DNA from: Siphonodentalium dalli
Lineage: Eukaryota > Mollusca > Scaphopoda > Gadilida > Siphonodentaliidae
DNA length: 64,000 nt
Assembly (NCBI GenBank): GCA_032622095.1
Contig: CP136061.1
Coordinates: 9,749,287 to 9,813,286 of the forward strand
Direction of reading: 5' to 3'
Made by a program: the position numbers and the translations under genes. Under the pieces are notes generated by a model. That model was not told the DNA's origin. It ran no database searches and saw only the letters and a list, made by a program, of their open reading frames with translations. Positions 43,601 to 55,600 of this stretch are shown piece by piece (position 1 is the stretch's first letter; the number at the start of each line of letters is the position of its first letter).

Positions 43601-46600
43601 AAGCCATGACAAACCATTAATATGTTGGTGTCGGTGACATGATCGTTGATGACAATAGTATTTGATGGGATGACCACAGCTTTTCTGTTTTAATAGCAAT
43701 ATTCCGATATATTCGTAATATTTTGGAATATTTGTTTGTGCATAATCGGCACATATTCTGGTGATAGTATTCGAGTATATACCACATATACCTCTTTGCA
43801 TGACTAAATCCTTTGGCACACCCTACAGTCCATTTCCCTCATCTGATCATCACCAAACTTCATATTAATCTTTATATTGATCTAGTAGATGAAAGCTATC
43901 AAATGTTTTTGTATTTCATTGGAAAACATAGCCGCCAGCAACCATTTTGAATTGTACTTTATATATATCTCTTCATGTTGATAATCTGGTATTACTTAGA
44001 CATTTCAACTTTCCGCATACCTAATCACTTCATTGACTGTAACACATGCAATTATTTCCTTTCCGAGTTGAGCTACGGTGTCATTCACACTTTCATTTAA
44101 ATTTCCTTTAGATTTTTTTCAAATTCTGCTTTGTAATATTTTTTTTATTTTATTTCGCACTTTTATGAATGCAGCCCAATTCTCGGACGCCCCATTTGAA
44201 TGGCCTTATTCCGCAATCTGTCCAATTTTCAGAATTGTCGTTTTCTCATTTCGGCATTGAACCAGTATTTATCATTCGGTCTAATTAGGATGCACCAATT
44301 AGGTATAATATGTTTCATTATGTTGAGAGACTTGTCAGTGAAAAGTTTTACAGATTCGTTGATATTTGTACAGTCCAACATTTTATTTCAATTTTCGTTT
44401 GAGAGAATATGTGATGCCTGGTTGGAATCTGCATTTGTATAGCTCCACATTGTTCATTCAAAGCACGGACTGGTGTTATAATCCAAAGTGAGTGAGGCGT
44501 AAGTTACATATTGGTCAGACACTCCAGGTTTAATGGTGCCAGAATTTTGGGTAAAATAATCCGTCTGTTAATAGAATAGGATCAATAATCGTTTGGGTTT
44601 TAGTTGAAACACATAATAGGATTACACTAAAGTGAAATTAATTTTTATGTTATGATTTAAGTGTAATTCAAATGCCCTCTCTCAAATTAACCATTTGCAT
44701 TATGGTATGCATACTTGTTTATGTGGCTATAAATAAAAATAATTTTGCCCCATATAAAATGTTGATGCCAAGCCTGCCATTTTAAGGTATGTGTTGATGA
44801 TAACATCACAATGTTTTATTTATTTTACTTATTCGTTGTAGTGAAGATAAGATAGAGAAGGTTAAGCGAGAGGTAGTAGTCCTAGCTGATATGAACCATG
44901 TGGGAATTGTGAGATATCATCATTCGTGGCCCGAGACACCTCCACTTGGATGGTATGAAGAAATCGACAAAACATTCGACAACAGGTAATAATGTAGACC
45001 ATGTGTCTAAATCAGTGGTAGAGAGTTCAGACAATGTAACATCATATAACGTAATTTAACCGGCAAATACCGGAAAAATCAAGAATATGTTGCTTTTTTG
45101 GGGGGAAAAAATAATTTCTCATAAAAAAACTAAAAGTGTATTCTTAATATTCAGAATATTAACTGTGTATCAAACTTTTTTCTCCCAGATTAAACAAACA
45201 TATCCATTGTTTTATATAATCCACAGATATACTTAGACGTGATTAGGTTGTTGAGTTGATTTTTAATATGTCGTAACTGTATCAATAAAATTATTTATTT
45301 TTGTATCACAATCAGATTATGCTCTCATTGAGTGGTCGTGCTGTCAGTTGTGTTATACATTTAAAAGCAAACCATGATAGAATATATATAATCCACATAA
45401 AAAATAGTCGTGATTAGGTTTTTGAGTTGACTTTTATTATGTTGTAACTGTAACAGTAAAATTATTTATCTCTGTACCCCAATCGGAGTATCCTCTCATT
45501 TTGGTCGTCATGTTGTCTTTAATTATGTTATACATTTAAAAGTAGGTCATGTAAGAATATAATTCACAGATACACTTGGTCGCGATTATGTTGTCGAGGT
45601 GGATTTGAGGTGGAAGCTGGATCCTGGAGTGGTTTATTGGAATTTTGAAAATAGTTTTAGAACGTACCCAAATTTAATGCCAAAAGTAGAATTTATAAAC
45701 TTTTGTAAATTACTCCCAATGAGTTAAAAAGATGCCAAATTTTTTTGATAAGATCATCATCAGTTGCAGATGGTACTTGTACTATACCGTAACTGTAACA
45801 GTAAAATTATTTATTTCTGTACCTCAATCCGATTATGGTCCCATTAAATTGTCGTGTTGCCATTAATTATCTATCTATTATATATTTTGAAAGATCTGTG
45901 TGTTTGTTTGTGTGTGTGTGTGTGTGTTTGAAATCGATGGACTCAAAAACGACTAAGCCAATTTCGATGAAATTTGGTATTTGGATGTGTTTTCGGCCGG
46001 AGACGAACATAGGCATATTTATTTGTCCGTGCGAGGTCAACTTTTCACGTGCGGAGGTCAAATCTGTTTTTACGCCGTTTTTGCGCTAATATATTTCAGT
46101 TCGGTGCTCACAAATCGATTCGATATAGCGCGAATAATAAATTGCCAGTCATATAATTTGCACGGTTAGAATCTGTGGCGTGTCCTCTTTCCAACGATAT
46201 ATAATATGTATGTATCCGTTTTAGTTATCTGCCTCAATTATTAGGTACAAGTGGTCCGATGCTTTTATCGGGATAAAATCAATGCGTAATTTCTATGACG
46301 TCGTCAGAGGTCATAAAGTTAGATTACGTTAACTCTCACCCTGCCGATGCATTTGACTGTCGCGTTAACTCATCACCGGCCGAGGTATCCGCAAATGACA
46401 TTGGGCTATATATCTCGGAAACGGGTGTAGCTATCGACTTGAAATTTGGTATGTGAATGTATCTTGCCCCGGATACGAATTTTATCGGGTCGCCGAGCAC
46501 GTGCGACACCAGCTTCGCGCATGCGCAGACCAGATCTAGGAAACGGGTGGAGCTATCGACTTGAAATTTGGTTTTTGAATAGCCCGGACGAAGTCGGGTC

Positions 46601-49600
46601 ACCTTCTAGTACTATATATTTTGAGACTTCGTATATATGTGTGTATGTGTGTACTTCATAGAATCCAAAACGCGTGTACAGATTGAGCTCAAACTTCCTA
46701 TGTAAGTGTCAAATCCCACCGACACGACCGTGGTCGCAGTTTAGAAAAGCTCAGAGCACCCGTTCTCCAATCTCAAATCACCGCAAAGGCACGGCGTGGG
46801 TTAATCAAGTGATTATTTAATGAGCGTTTGTTTTTGACGCATCTCTATAAAGAGCGTCTGTTTGCCATTCAACGCTATTTGCATCTGCAGAGAGATATAC
46901 GGAACATACATTAAATTTTTAAAACATTTGTTTCTGACCAACCCTGCGAGCACGGATGGCGCGCTTTGTTTTTACAGTATATAGTTATATACCGAAATCA
47001 TCCCAGATAATCACGAATATAGCATCAGATTTCTCCCCAGATATACCGTTATAAAAAGCTACTGGAATCTGCCAATCTACGGGAAATTCCAGGGAATGCC
47101 GATTGAGCTCAAACTTGCTACCCACGGGAAGTGTCATATAATATATATGAGTGTGTCCTTTATAGACTCGAACCGATTGAGCTCAAACTTGCTAAATAAG
47201 AAAATAGCCCCCAAGCCGTAAATATCAACAACAACGATATTGCTACCTACGGGGAGCAACGTTATTAGCATCTGCAGAATTATGCAGAGAGAAAATGCTT
47301 TCCTATTTTTAGAACGCAACACATGTTTACGTCGCGTTGGTGATTGAGGTTCACAACGGGGTTAATTGACTGTCCGCTCTTTGCGACGATGAGGTTCACG
47401 GCGGTGACTATTGACCAACACTCACAATTTCGTCTTTTGCATCAGATACCAACACCTCGACCGATCGGGACGAAACTTGGTACGTGAGTGTAGTTTGACC
47501 AGGTGGTCGTCGCTGTCGTATTGGCGAGCCCGTGCGACGCCCGTGCAGCGCATGCGCAGACGAGATATCGGAAACGGGTGGAGCTATATATCGACTTGAA
47601 ATTTGGTATGTGAATGTATCTTGCCCCGGATACGAATTTTATCGGGTCGCCGAGCCCGTGCGGGCTAACCTGCTATTTAAAACTTAAAAATTGTCATGTT
47701 TCTGACTATTGCCGCCGGTGGCGGGCTAACCTGCTAGTGTTATATACATTTAATGGTTAACCATGATAGAATGTAATTGACAGATGTACTTGGTGATGAA
47801 ATGTCCATAAATCACGCATACATCGTTATCATGTGAAATATTCAACTACCGAAAAACTATGACTGATATTGGTATAAAGCAACAGAAAATTCACATAACT
47901 GAAAGGAGTCAGTTGATAAACATAAGCTATAATAAACTAAATATAACCTGTATAAGTTAAACTAAACACGTCTAACAGTCTAACACCAGGATTATATTCG
48001 TTGGTGGACAGAGGTCCCTCCAGCGTTATACATAGTTTTATAGATTAACCAATACATGCAAGTGGGTGCCTGACGAGGTAACACATCTGCCCGGGTCATC
48101 GAAAATCACACCTAGCCATCCTTAATGACAATAACAAGTCAGAACGGAGCACTGGCTGATGGACCTTACGGCCTTTCCATTTGTCAACATAAGAAGAGTG
48201 AAAGAAATAATGGCTTACAACCTATCCATCATATAATTTCCCCACATAATGAAGGTGGTGCATAAATGTATGGATGACATGATAATGGTGAGGATGTCTG
48301 CTATAGGCATATTAATGAAGAGGCTAAATATAATAATGAAGGTGGTACATAAATGTATGAATGTCAAAATAAAGGGGAGGTTGTCTGCAAGGCATATTAA
48401 AGAAGATTCGAGGCTAACTATGATAATGATCAAGGTCCAAATTAATCGCAGACAAATTACTCCTCGTTCTGATGACATGAACTTTGAGATGGAAGCTGGA
48501 TCCTGGAGCGGTTTATTGGAATTTTGAAGATAGTTTTAGAACGCCAAAAGTAGAATTTAAATTTTTTTGTAAATTACTCCGAATGAGTTAAAAAGATGCC
48601 AACATTTTTAGCTCAACTTACTTTTGTAAGTTTGAGCTATTGCCATGGTTTGGCGTCCGTCGTCCGTGTGTGCGTGTGTCCGTCAACAATTTCCTTTGGC
48701 GCGGGCTACAGGTCGTACCTTTGGTCTGATCTTTATCAAATTTGTCATGAATGTTGACATTGACATGTAGATGGGAACGAGTTATTTTGGGGTCATTCGG
48801 CCAAAAAACATGGCCGCTGGCAGCCATCTTGGATTTCAAAATTCAATCCATTGGCGCGGGCTACAGGTCGTACTGTTCGTCTGATCATCATGAAATTTGT
48901 CATGGATATTGTTAATATTGACATGTAGATGGGAACGAGTCATTTTGGGGTCGTTCGGCCAAAAAACAATGGCCGTCAGCAGCCATCTTGGATTTTACTC
49001 TTTGCGTGACTAAATCCTTTGGCGCGGGCTACAGGTCGTAGCTTTGGTTGGAACTTCATGAAATTTGTCATGGATGTTAACAATGACATGTAGATGGGAA
49101 CGAGTCATTTTGGGGTTGTTCGTCCAAAAAACATGGCCGCCAGCAGCCATCTTGGATTTTACTCTTTGCATGACTAAATCCTTTGGCGCGGGCTACAGGT
49201 CGTAGCTTTGGTTGGAACTTCATGAAATTTGTCGTGGATGTTAACAATGACATGTAGATGGGAAGAGTCATTTTGGGGTTGTTCGTCCAAAAAACATGGC
49301 CGCCAGCAGCCATATTGGATTTTACTCTTTGCATGACTAAATCCTTTGGCGCGGGCTACAGGTTGTACCTTTGGTCTGATCTTTATGAAATTTGTCATGA
49401 ATGTAGATATTGACATGTAGATGGGAACGAGTCATTTTGAGGTCGTTCGGCCAAAAAACATGGCCGTCAGCAGCCATCTTGGATTTTACTCTTGCATGAC
49501 TAAATCCTTTGGCGCGGGCTACAGGTCGTAGCTTTGGTCGGAACTTCATGAAATTTGTCATGGATGTTAACAATGACATGTAGATGGGAACGAGTCATTT

Positions 49601-52600
49601 TGGGGTCGTTCGTCCAAAAAACATGGACGCCAGCAGCCATCTTGGATTTTACTCTTTGCATGACTAAATCCTTTGGTGCGGGCTACAGGTCATACCTTTG
49701 GTCTGATCTTTATGAAATTTGGCATGAATGTTGACATTGACATGTAGATGGGAACGAGTCATTTTGGGGTCATTTGGCCACAAAACATGGCTGCTGGTGG
49801 CCATCTTGGATTTCAAAATTCAATCCATTGGCGCGGGCTACAGGTCGTACTGTTCTTCTGATCATCATGAAATTTGTCATGGATGTTAATATTGACGTGT
49901 AGATGGGAACGAGTCATTTTGGGGTTGTTCGGCCAAAAAACATTGGCCGCCAGTAGCCATATTGGATTTTACTCTTTGCATGACTAAATCCTTTGGCGCG
50001 GGCTACAGGTTGTACCTTTGGTCTGATCTTTATGAAATTTGTCATGAATGTAGATATTGACATGTAGATGGGAACGAGTCATTTTGAGGTCGTTCGGCCA
50101 AAAAACATGGCTGTCAGCAGCCATCTTGGATTTTACTCTTTGCATGACTAAATCCTTTGGCACGGGCTACAGGTCGTAGCTTTGGTCGGAACTTCATGAA
50201 ATTTGTCATGGATGTTAATATTGACATGTAGATGGGAACGAGTCATTTTGGGGGTTGTTTGTCCGAAAAACATGGACGCCAGCAGCCATCTTTGATTTTA
50301 CTCTTGCACGACTAAATCCTTTGGCGCGGGCTACAGGTCATACCTTTGGTCTGATCTTTATGCAATTTGGCATGAATGTTGACATTGACATGTAGATGGG
50401 AACGAGTCATTTTGGGGTCATTTGGCCAAAAAACATGGCTGCTGGTGGCCATCTTGGATTTCAAAATTCAATCCATTGGCGCGGGCTACAGGTCGTACTG
50501 TTCGTCTGATCATCATGAAATTTGTCATGGATGTTAATATTGACATGTAGATGGGAACGAGTCATTTTGGGGTTGTTCGGCCAAAAAAGATGGCCACAAG
50601 CAGCCATATTGGACTTTACTCTTTGCATGACTAAATCCTTTGGCGCGGGCTACAGGTTGTACCTTTGGTCTGATCTTTATGAAATTTGTCTTGAATGTAG
50701 ATATTGACATGTAGATGGGAACGAGTCATTTTGAGGTCGTTCGGCCAAAAAACATGGCCGTCAGCAGCCATCTTGGATTTTACTCTTTGCATGACTAAAT
50801 CCTTTGGCGCGGGCTACAGGTCGTAGCTTTGGTCGGAACTTCATGAAATTTGCCATGGATGTTAACAATGACATGTAGATGGGAACGAATCATTTTGGGG
50901 TTGTTCATCCAAAAAACGTGGCCGCCAGCAGCCATCTTGGATTTTACTCTTTGCATGACTAAATCCTTTGGCGCGGGCTACAGGTCATACCTTTGGTCTG
51001 ATCTTTATGAAATTTGGCATGAATGTTGACATTGACATGTAGATGGGAACGAGTCATTTTGCCAAAAAACATGGCTGCTGGTGGCCATCTTGGATTTCAA
51101 AATTCAATCCATTGGCGCGGGCTACAGGTCGTACTGTTTGTCTTATCATCATGAAATTTGTCATGGATGTTAATATTGACATGTAGATGGGAACGAGTCA
51201 TTTTGGGGTTGTTTGGCCAAAAAACATTGGCCGCCAGAAGCCATATTGGATTTTACTCTTTGCATGACTAAATCCTTTGGCGCGGGCTACAGGTTGTACC
51301 TTTGGTCTGATCTTTATGAAATTTGTCATGAATGTGGATATTGACATGTAGATGGGAACGAGTCACTTTGGGGTCAATCGGCCAAAAAACATGGCCGCCA
51401 GCAGCCATCTTGGATTTTACTCTTTGCATGACTAAATCCTTTGGCGCGGGCTACAGGTTGTCGCTTTGGTTGGAACTTCATGAAATTTGTCATGGATGTT
51501 AACAATGACATGTAGATGGGAATGAGTCATTTTGGGGTTGTTCGGCCAAAGAACATGGCCGTCAGCAGCCATCTTGGATTTTACTCTTTGCATGACTAAA
51601 TCCTTTTGCGCTGGCTACAGCTCGTACCTTTGGTCTGATCTTTATGAAATTTGTCATGAATGTTGACATTGACATGTAGATGGAAACAAGTCATTTTGGG
51701 GTCATACAGCCAAAAAACATGGCCGTTGGCAGCCATCTTGGATTTCAAAATTCAATCCTTTGGTGCGGGCTACAGGTCGTAGCTTTTGTCGGAACTTCAT
51801 GAAATTTGTCATGGATGTTAACAATGACATGTAGATGGGAAACGAGTCATCTTGGGGTCGTTCAGCCGAAAAATATGGCGCCAGCAGCCATCTTGGATTT
51901 TACTCTTTGCATGACTAAATCCTTTGGCGCGGGCTACAGGTCGTAGCTTTGGTCGGAACTTCATGAAATTTGTCATGGATGTTAACAATGACATGTAGAT
52001 GGGAACGAGTCATTTTGGGGTCGTTCGTCCAAAAAACATGGACGCCAGCAGCCATCTTGGATTTTACTCTTTGCATGACTAAATCCTTTGGTGCGGGCTA
52101 CAGGTCATACCTTTGGTCTGATCTTTATGAAATTTGGCATGAATGTTGACATTGACATGTAGATGGGAACGAGTCATTTTGGGGTCATTTGGCCACAAAA
52201 CATGGCTGCTGGTGGCCATCTTGGATTTCAAAATTCAATCCATTGGCGCGGGCTACAGGTCGTACTGTTCTTCTGATCATCATGAAATTTGTCATGGATG
52301 TTAATATTGACGTGTAGATGGGAACGAGTCATTTTGGGGTTGTTCGGCCAAAAAACATTGGCCGCCAGTAGCCATATTGGATTTTACTCTTTGCATGACT
52401 AAATCCTTTGGCGCGGGCTACAGGTTGTACCTTTGGTCTGATCTTTATGAAATTTGTCATGAATGTAGATATTGACATGTAGATGGGAACGAGTCATTTT
52501 GAGGTCGTTCGGCCAAAAAACATGGCTGTCAGCAGCCATCTTGGATTTTACTCTTTGCATGACTAAATCCTTTGGCACGGGCTACAGGTCGTAGCTTTGG

Positions 52601-55600
52601 TCGGAACTTCATGAAATTTGTCATGGATGTTAATATTGACATGTAGATGGGAACGAGTCATTTTGGGGGTTGTTTGTCCGAAAAACATGGACGCCAGCAG
52701 CCATCTTTGATTTTACTCTTGCACGACTAAATCCTTTGGCGCGGGCTACAGGTCATACCTTTGGTCTGATCTTTATGCAATTTGGCATGAATGTTGACAT
52801 TGACATGTAGATGGGAACGAGTCATTTTGGGGTCATTTGGCCAAAAAACATGGCTGCTGGTGGCCATCTTGGATTTCAAAATTCAATCCATTGGCGCGGG
52901 CTACAGGTCGTACTGTTCGTCTGATCATCATGAAATTTGTCATGGATGTTAATATTGACATGTAGATGGGAACGAGTCATTTTGGGGTTGTTCGGCCAAA
53001 AAAGATGGCCACAAGCAGCCATATTGGACTTTACTCTTTGCATGACTAAATCCTTTGGCGCGGGCTACAGGTTGTACCTTTGGTCTGATCTTTATGAAAT
53101 TTGTCTTGAATGTAGATATTGACATGTAGATGGGAACGAGTCATTTTGAGGTCGTTCGGCCAAAAAACATGGCCGTCAGCAGCCATCTTGGATTTTACTC
53201 TTTGCATGACTAAATCCTTTGGCGCGGGCTACAGGTCGTAGCTTTGGTCGGAACTTCATGAAATTTGCCATGGATGTTAACAATGACATGTAGATGGGAA
53301 CGAATCATTTTGGGGTTGTTCATCCAAAAAACGTGGCCGCCAGCAGCCATCTTGGATTTTACTCTTTGCATGACTAAATCCTTTGGCGCGGGCTACAGGT
53401 CATACCTTTGGTCTGATCTTTATGAAATTTGGCATGAATGTTGACATTGACATGTAGATGGGAACGAGTCATTTTGCCAAAAAACATGGCTGCTGGTGGC
53501 CATCTTGGATTTCAAAATTCAATCCATTGGCGCGGGCTACAGGTCGTACTGTTTGTCTTATCATCATGAAATTTGTCATGGATGTTAATATTGACATGTA
53601 GATGGGAACGAGTCATTTTGGGGTTGTTTGGCCAAAAAACATTGGCCGCCAGAAGCCATATTGGATTTTACTCTTTGCATGACTAAATCCTTTGGCGCGG
53701 GCTACAGGTTGTACCTTTGGTCTGATCTTTATGAAATTTGTCATGAATGTGGATATTGACATGTAGATGGGAACGAGTCACTTTGGGGTCAATCGGCCAA
53801 AAAACATGGCCGCCAGCAGCCATCTTGGATTTTACTCTTTGCATGACTAAATCCTTTGGCGCGGGCTACAGGTTGTCGCTTTGGTTGGAACTTCATGAAA
53901 TTTGTCATGGATGTTAACAATGACATGTAGATGGGAATGAGTCATTTTGGGGTTGTTCGGCCAAAGAACATGGCCGTCAGCAGCCATCTTGGATTTTACT
54001 CTTTGCATGACTAAATCCTTTTGCGCTGGCTACAGCTCGTACCTTTGGTCTGATCTTTATGAAATTTGTCATGAATGTTGACATTGACATGTAGATGGAA
54101 ACAAGTCATTTTGGGGTCATACAGCCAAAAAACATGGCCGTTGGCAGCCATCTTGGATTTCAAAATTCAATCCTTTGGTGCGGGCTACAGGTCGTAGCTT
54201 TTGTCGGAACTTCATGAAATTTGTCATGGATGTTAACAATGACATGTAGATGGGAAACGAGTCATCTTGGGGTCGTTCAGCCGAAAAATATGGCGCCAGC
54301 AGCCATCTTGGATTTTACTCTTTGCATGACTAAATCCTTTGGCACAGGCTACAGGTCGTACCTTTGATTAGATCATTATGAGATTTGTAAAGGCTGTAGA
54401 TGGGAACAGGTCATTTTGGGGTAATTCGGAAAAAACATGGCCATTTTAGAATTTACTCTTTGCATCACTAAATCCGTTGGCACACCATAATCATGACATG
54501 TACATCTTGTCTTACTTAGACATTTCAATTAGCACCTTTCCTATTCCTCCATTTACTGTCAACCATTAAATTATTCCCCTACACCTAAGTTGAGCTACAG
54601 TGTCATTGACACTTTCATTTGATAAGATCATAATCAGTTGGAGTTTGCTGACTATATGCTATGCTAAGCGCATGTCACATAACGTTTCGACTTGTTACCT
54701 GCAAGATTTTGTACTAAGCCAACTAGAGTCTGAGCGTCGCCCATGATCTTATCTAAAATACCGACAGAACATAGCTTTCAGTGGGATATGATGAGATTGG
54801 ACCTGTCCCGTGGCAGTTCATCATTAAGAGTATAATTTGGATATGTTAATGGTGACAGCCAGCATACTGATCTGAATAGTTGTTGCTTATCTATAGTACA
54901 AGTGCAATACTTCACATATATATGGGTATGAAGTGAAGTTGGCAGTTATATCTACACTCATGTCAACAGTAAATATATATTGGCAAAAAGGTAATATATA
55001 TAATTACCAAAAGATGATACATTTAAAGAAAATTTGTCAAAGGTAATTATAATGTATATATAATTAGCAAAACATGGTCAAGTCTTGTATACAATACCAC
55101 TTAACATTCAATTTAAAGTAAAAAACATGGTATATATTAAACATTAGGTTACCAGTTATCAGAAAATAATCACATGTGGTGACTTCCATATATTTGGATA
55201 TCCATATATTTCCCAAGATGGGTTATGGTGAATGGTCCCGAGTTACAGCCATTCTCTGAAGTTAGCGTAAGCTTTTTATAGAGCGTTCTTATATGATATT
55301 TTATTGATTATAACCCAAACATGAATAAGGCACTCAAGAAAGTTGGACAAATGTTAGAGTATGCCACTGCAATTTGGTCCCCTCATACTTCAGTATACTG
55401 ATATTGAATGAGTACAAAACCAGGCCATCCGCTTGATTTTTAATGACTATTCAAGATTCTCAAGTCTGTCAAAAATGAGGGAAGAATTAAAACTGAAACC
55501 CCTTGAGAACAGAAGAACCATCTCAAAATTATCCTGTGACGATATTTAGTCATATCGCGGTATCATTTTCAATACCGTAGTCGGTATTAAAATCCGGATA

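Larger units (their letters stand above)
48613..54619 (+). mobile_element. HINE-like element: ~160-bp tandem array 3
   Basis: It starts AGCTCAACTTACTTTTGTAA in a T-run, then TTTGAGCTATTGCCATGG and a CGTCCGTCGTCCGTGTG tract. About 34 units of 155-168 bp follow. It ends CCTAAGTTGAGCTACAGTGT + CATTGACACTTTCA before TTTGATAAG. The flanks GATGCCAACATTTT and TTTGATAAGATCATAATCAG are contiguous in the paralogue near 45735, which defines both borders within about one or two T residues. Confidence 0.9.

Noticed and set aside
48618-53122. Open frames in array 3, including identical 61-codon frames at 50522 and 52937
   Set aside because: Same reason; the identical pair simply marks the 2415-bp duplication.
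31138-54619. CRISPR-like array because of regular repeats
   Set aside because: Units are ~160 bp with no unique spacers, in an animal intron; these are transposon-borne tandem repeats.
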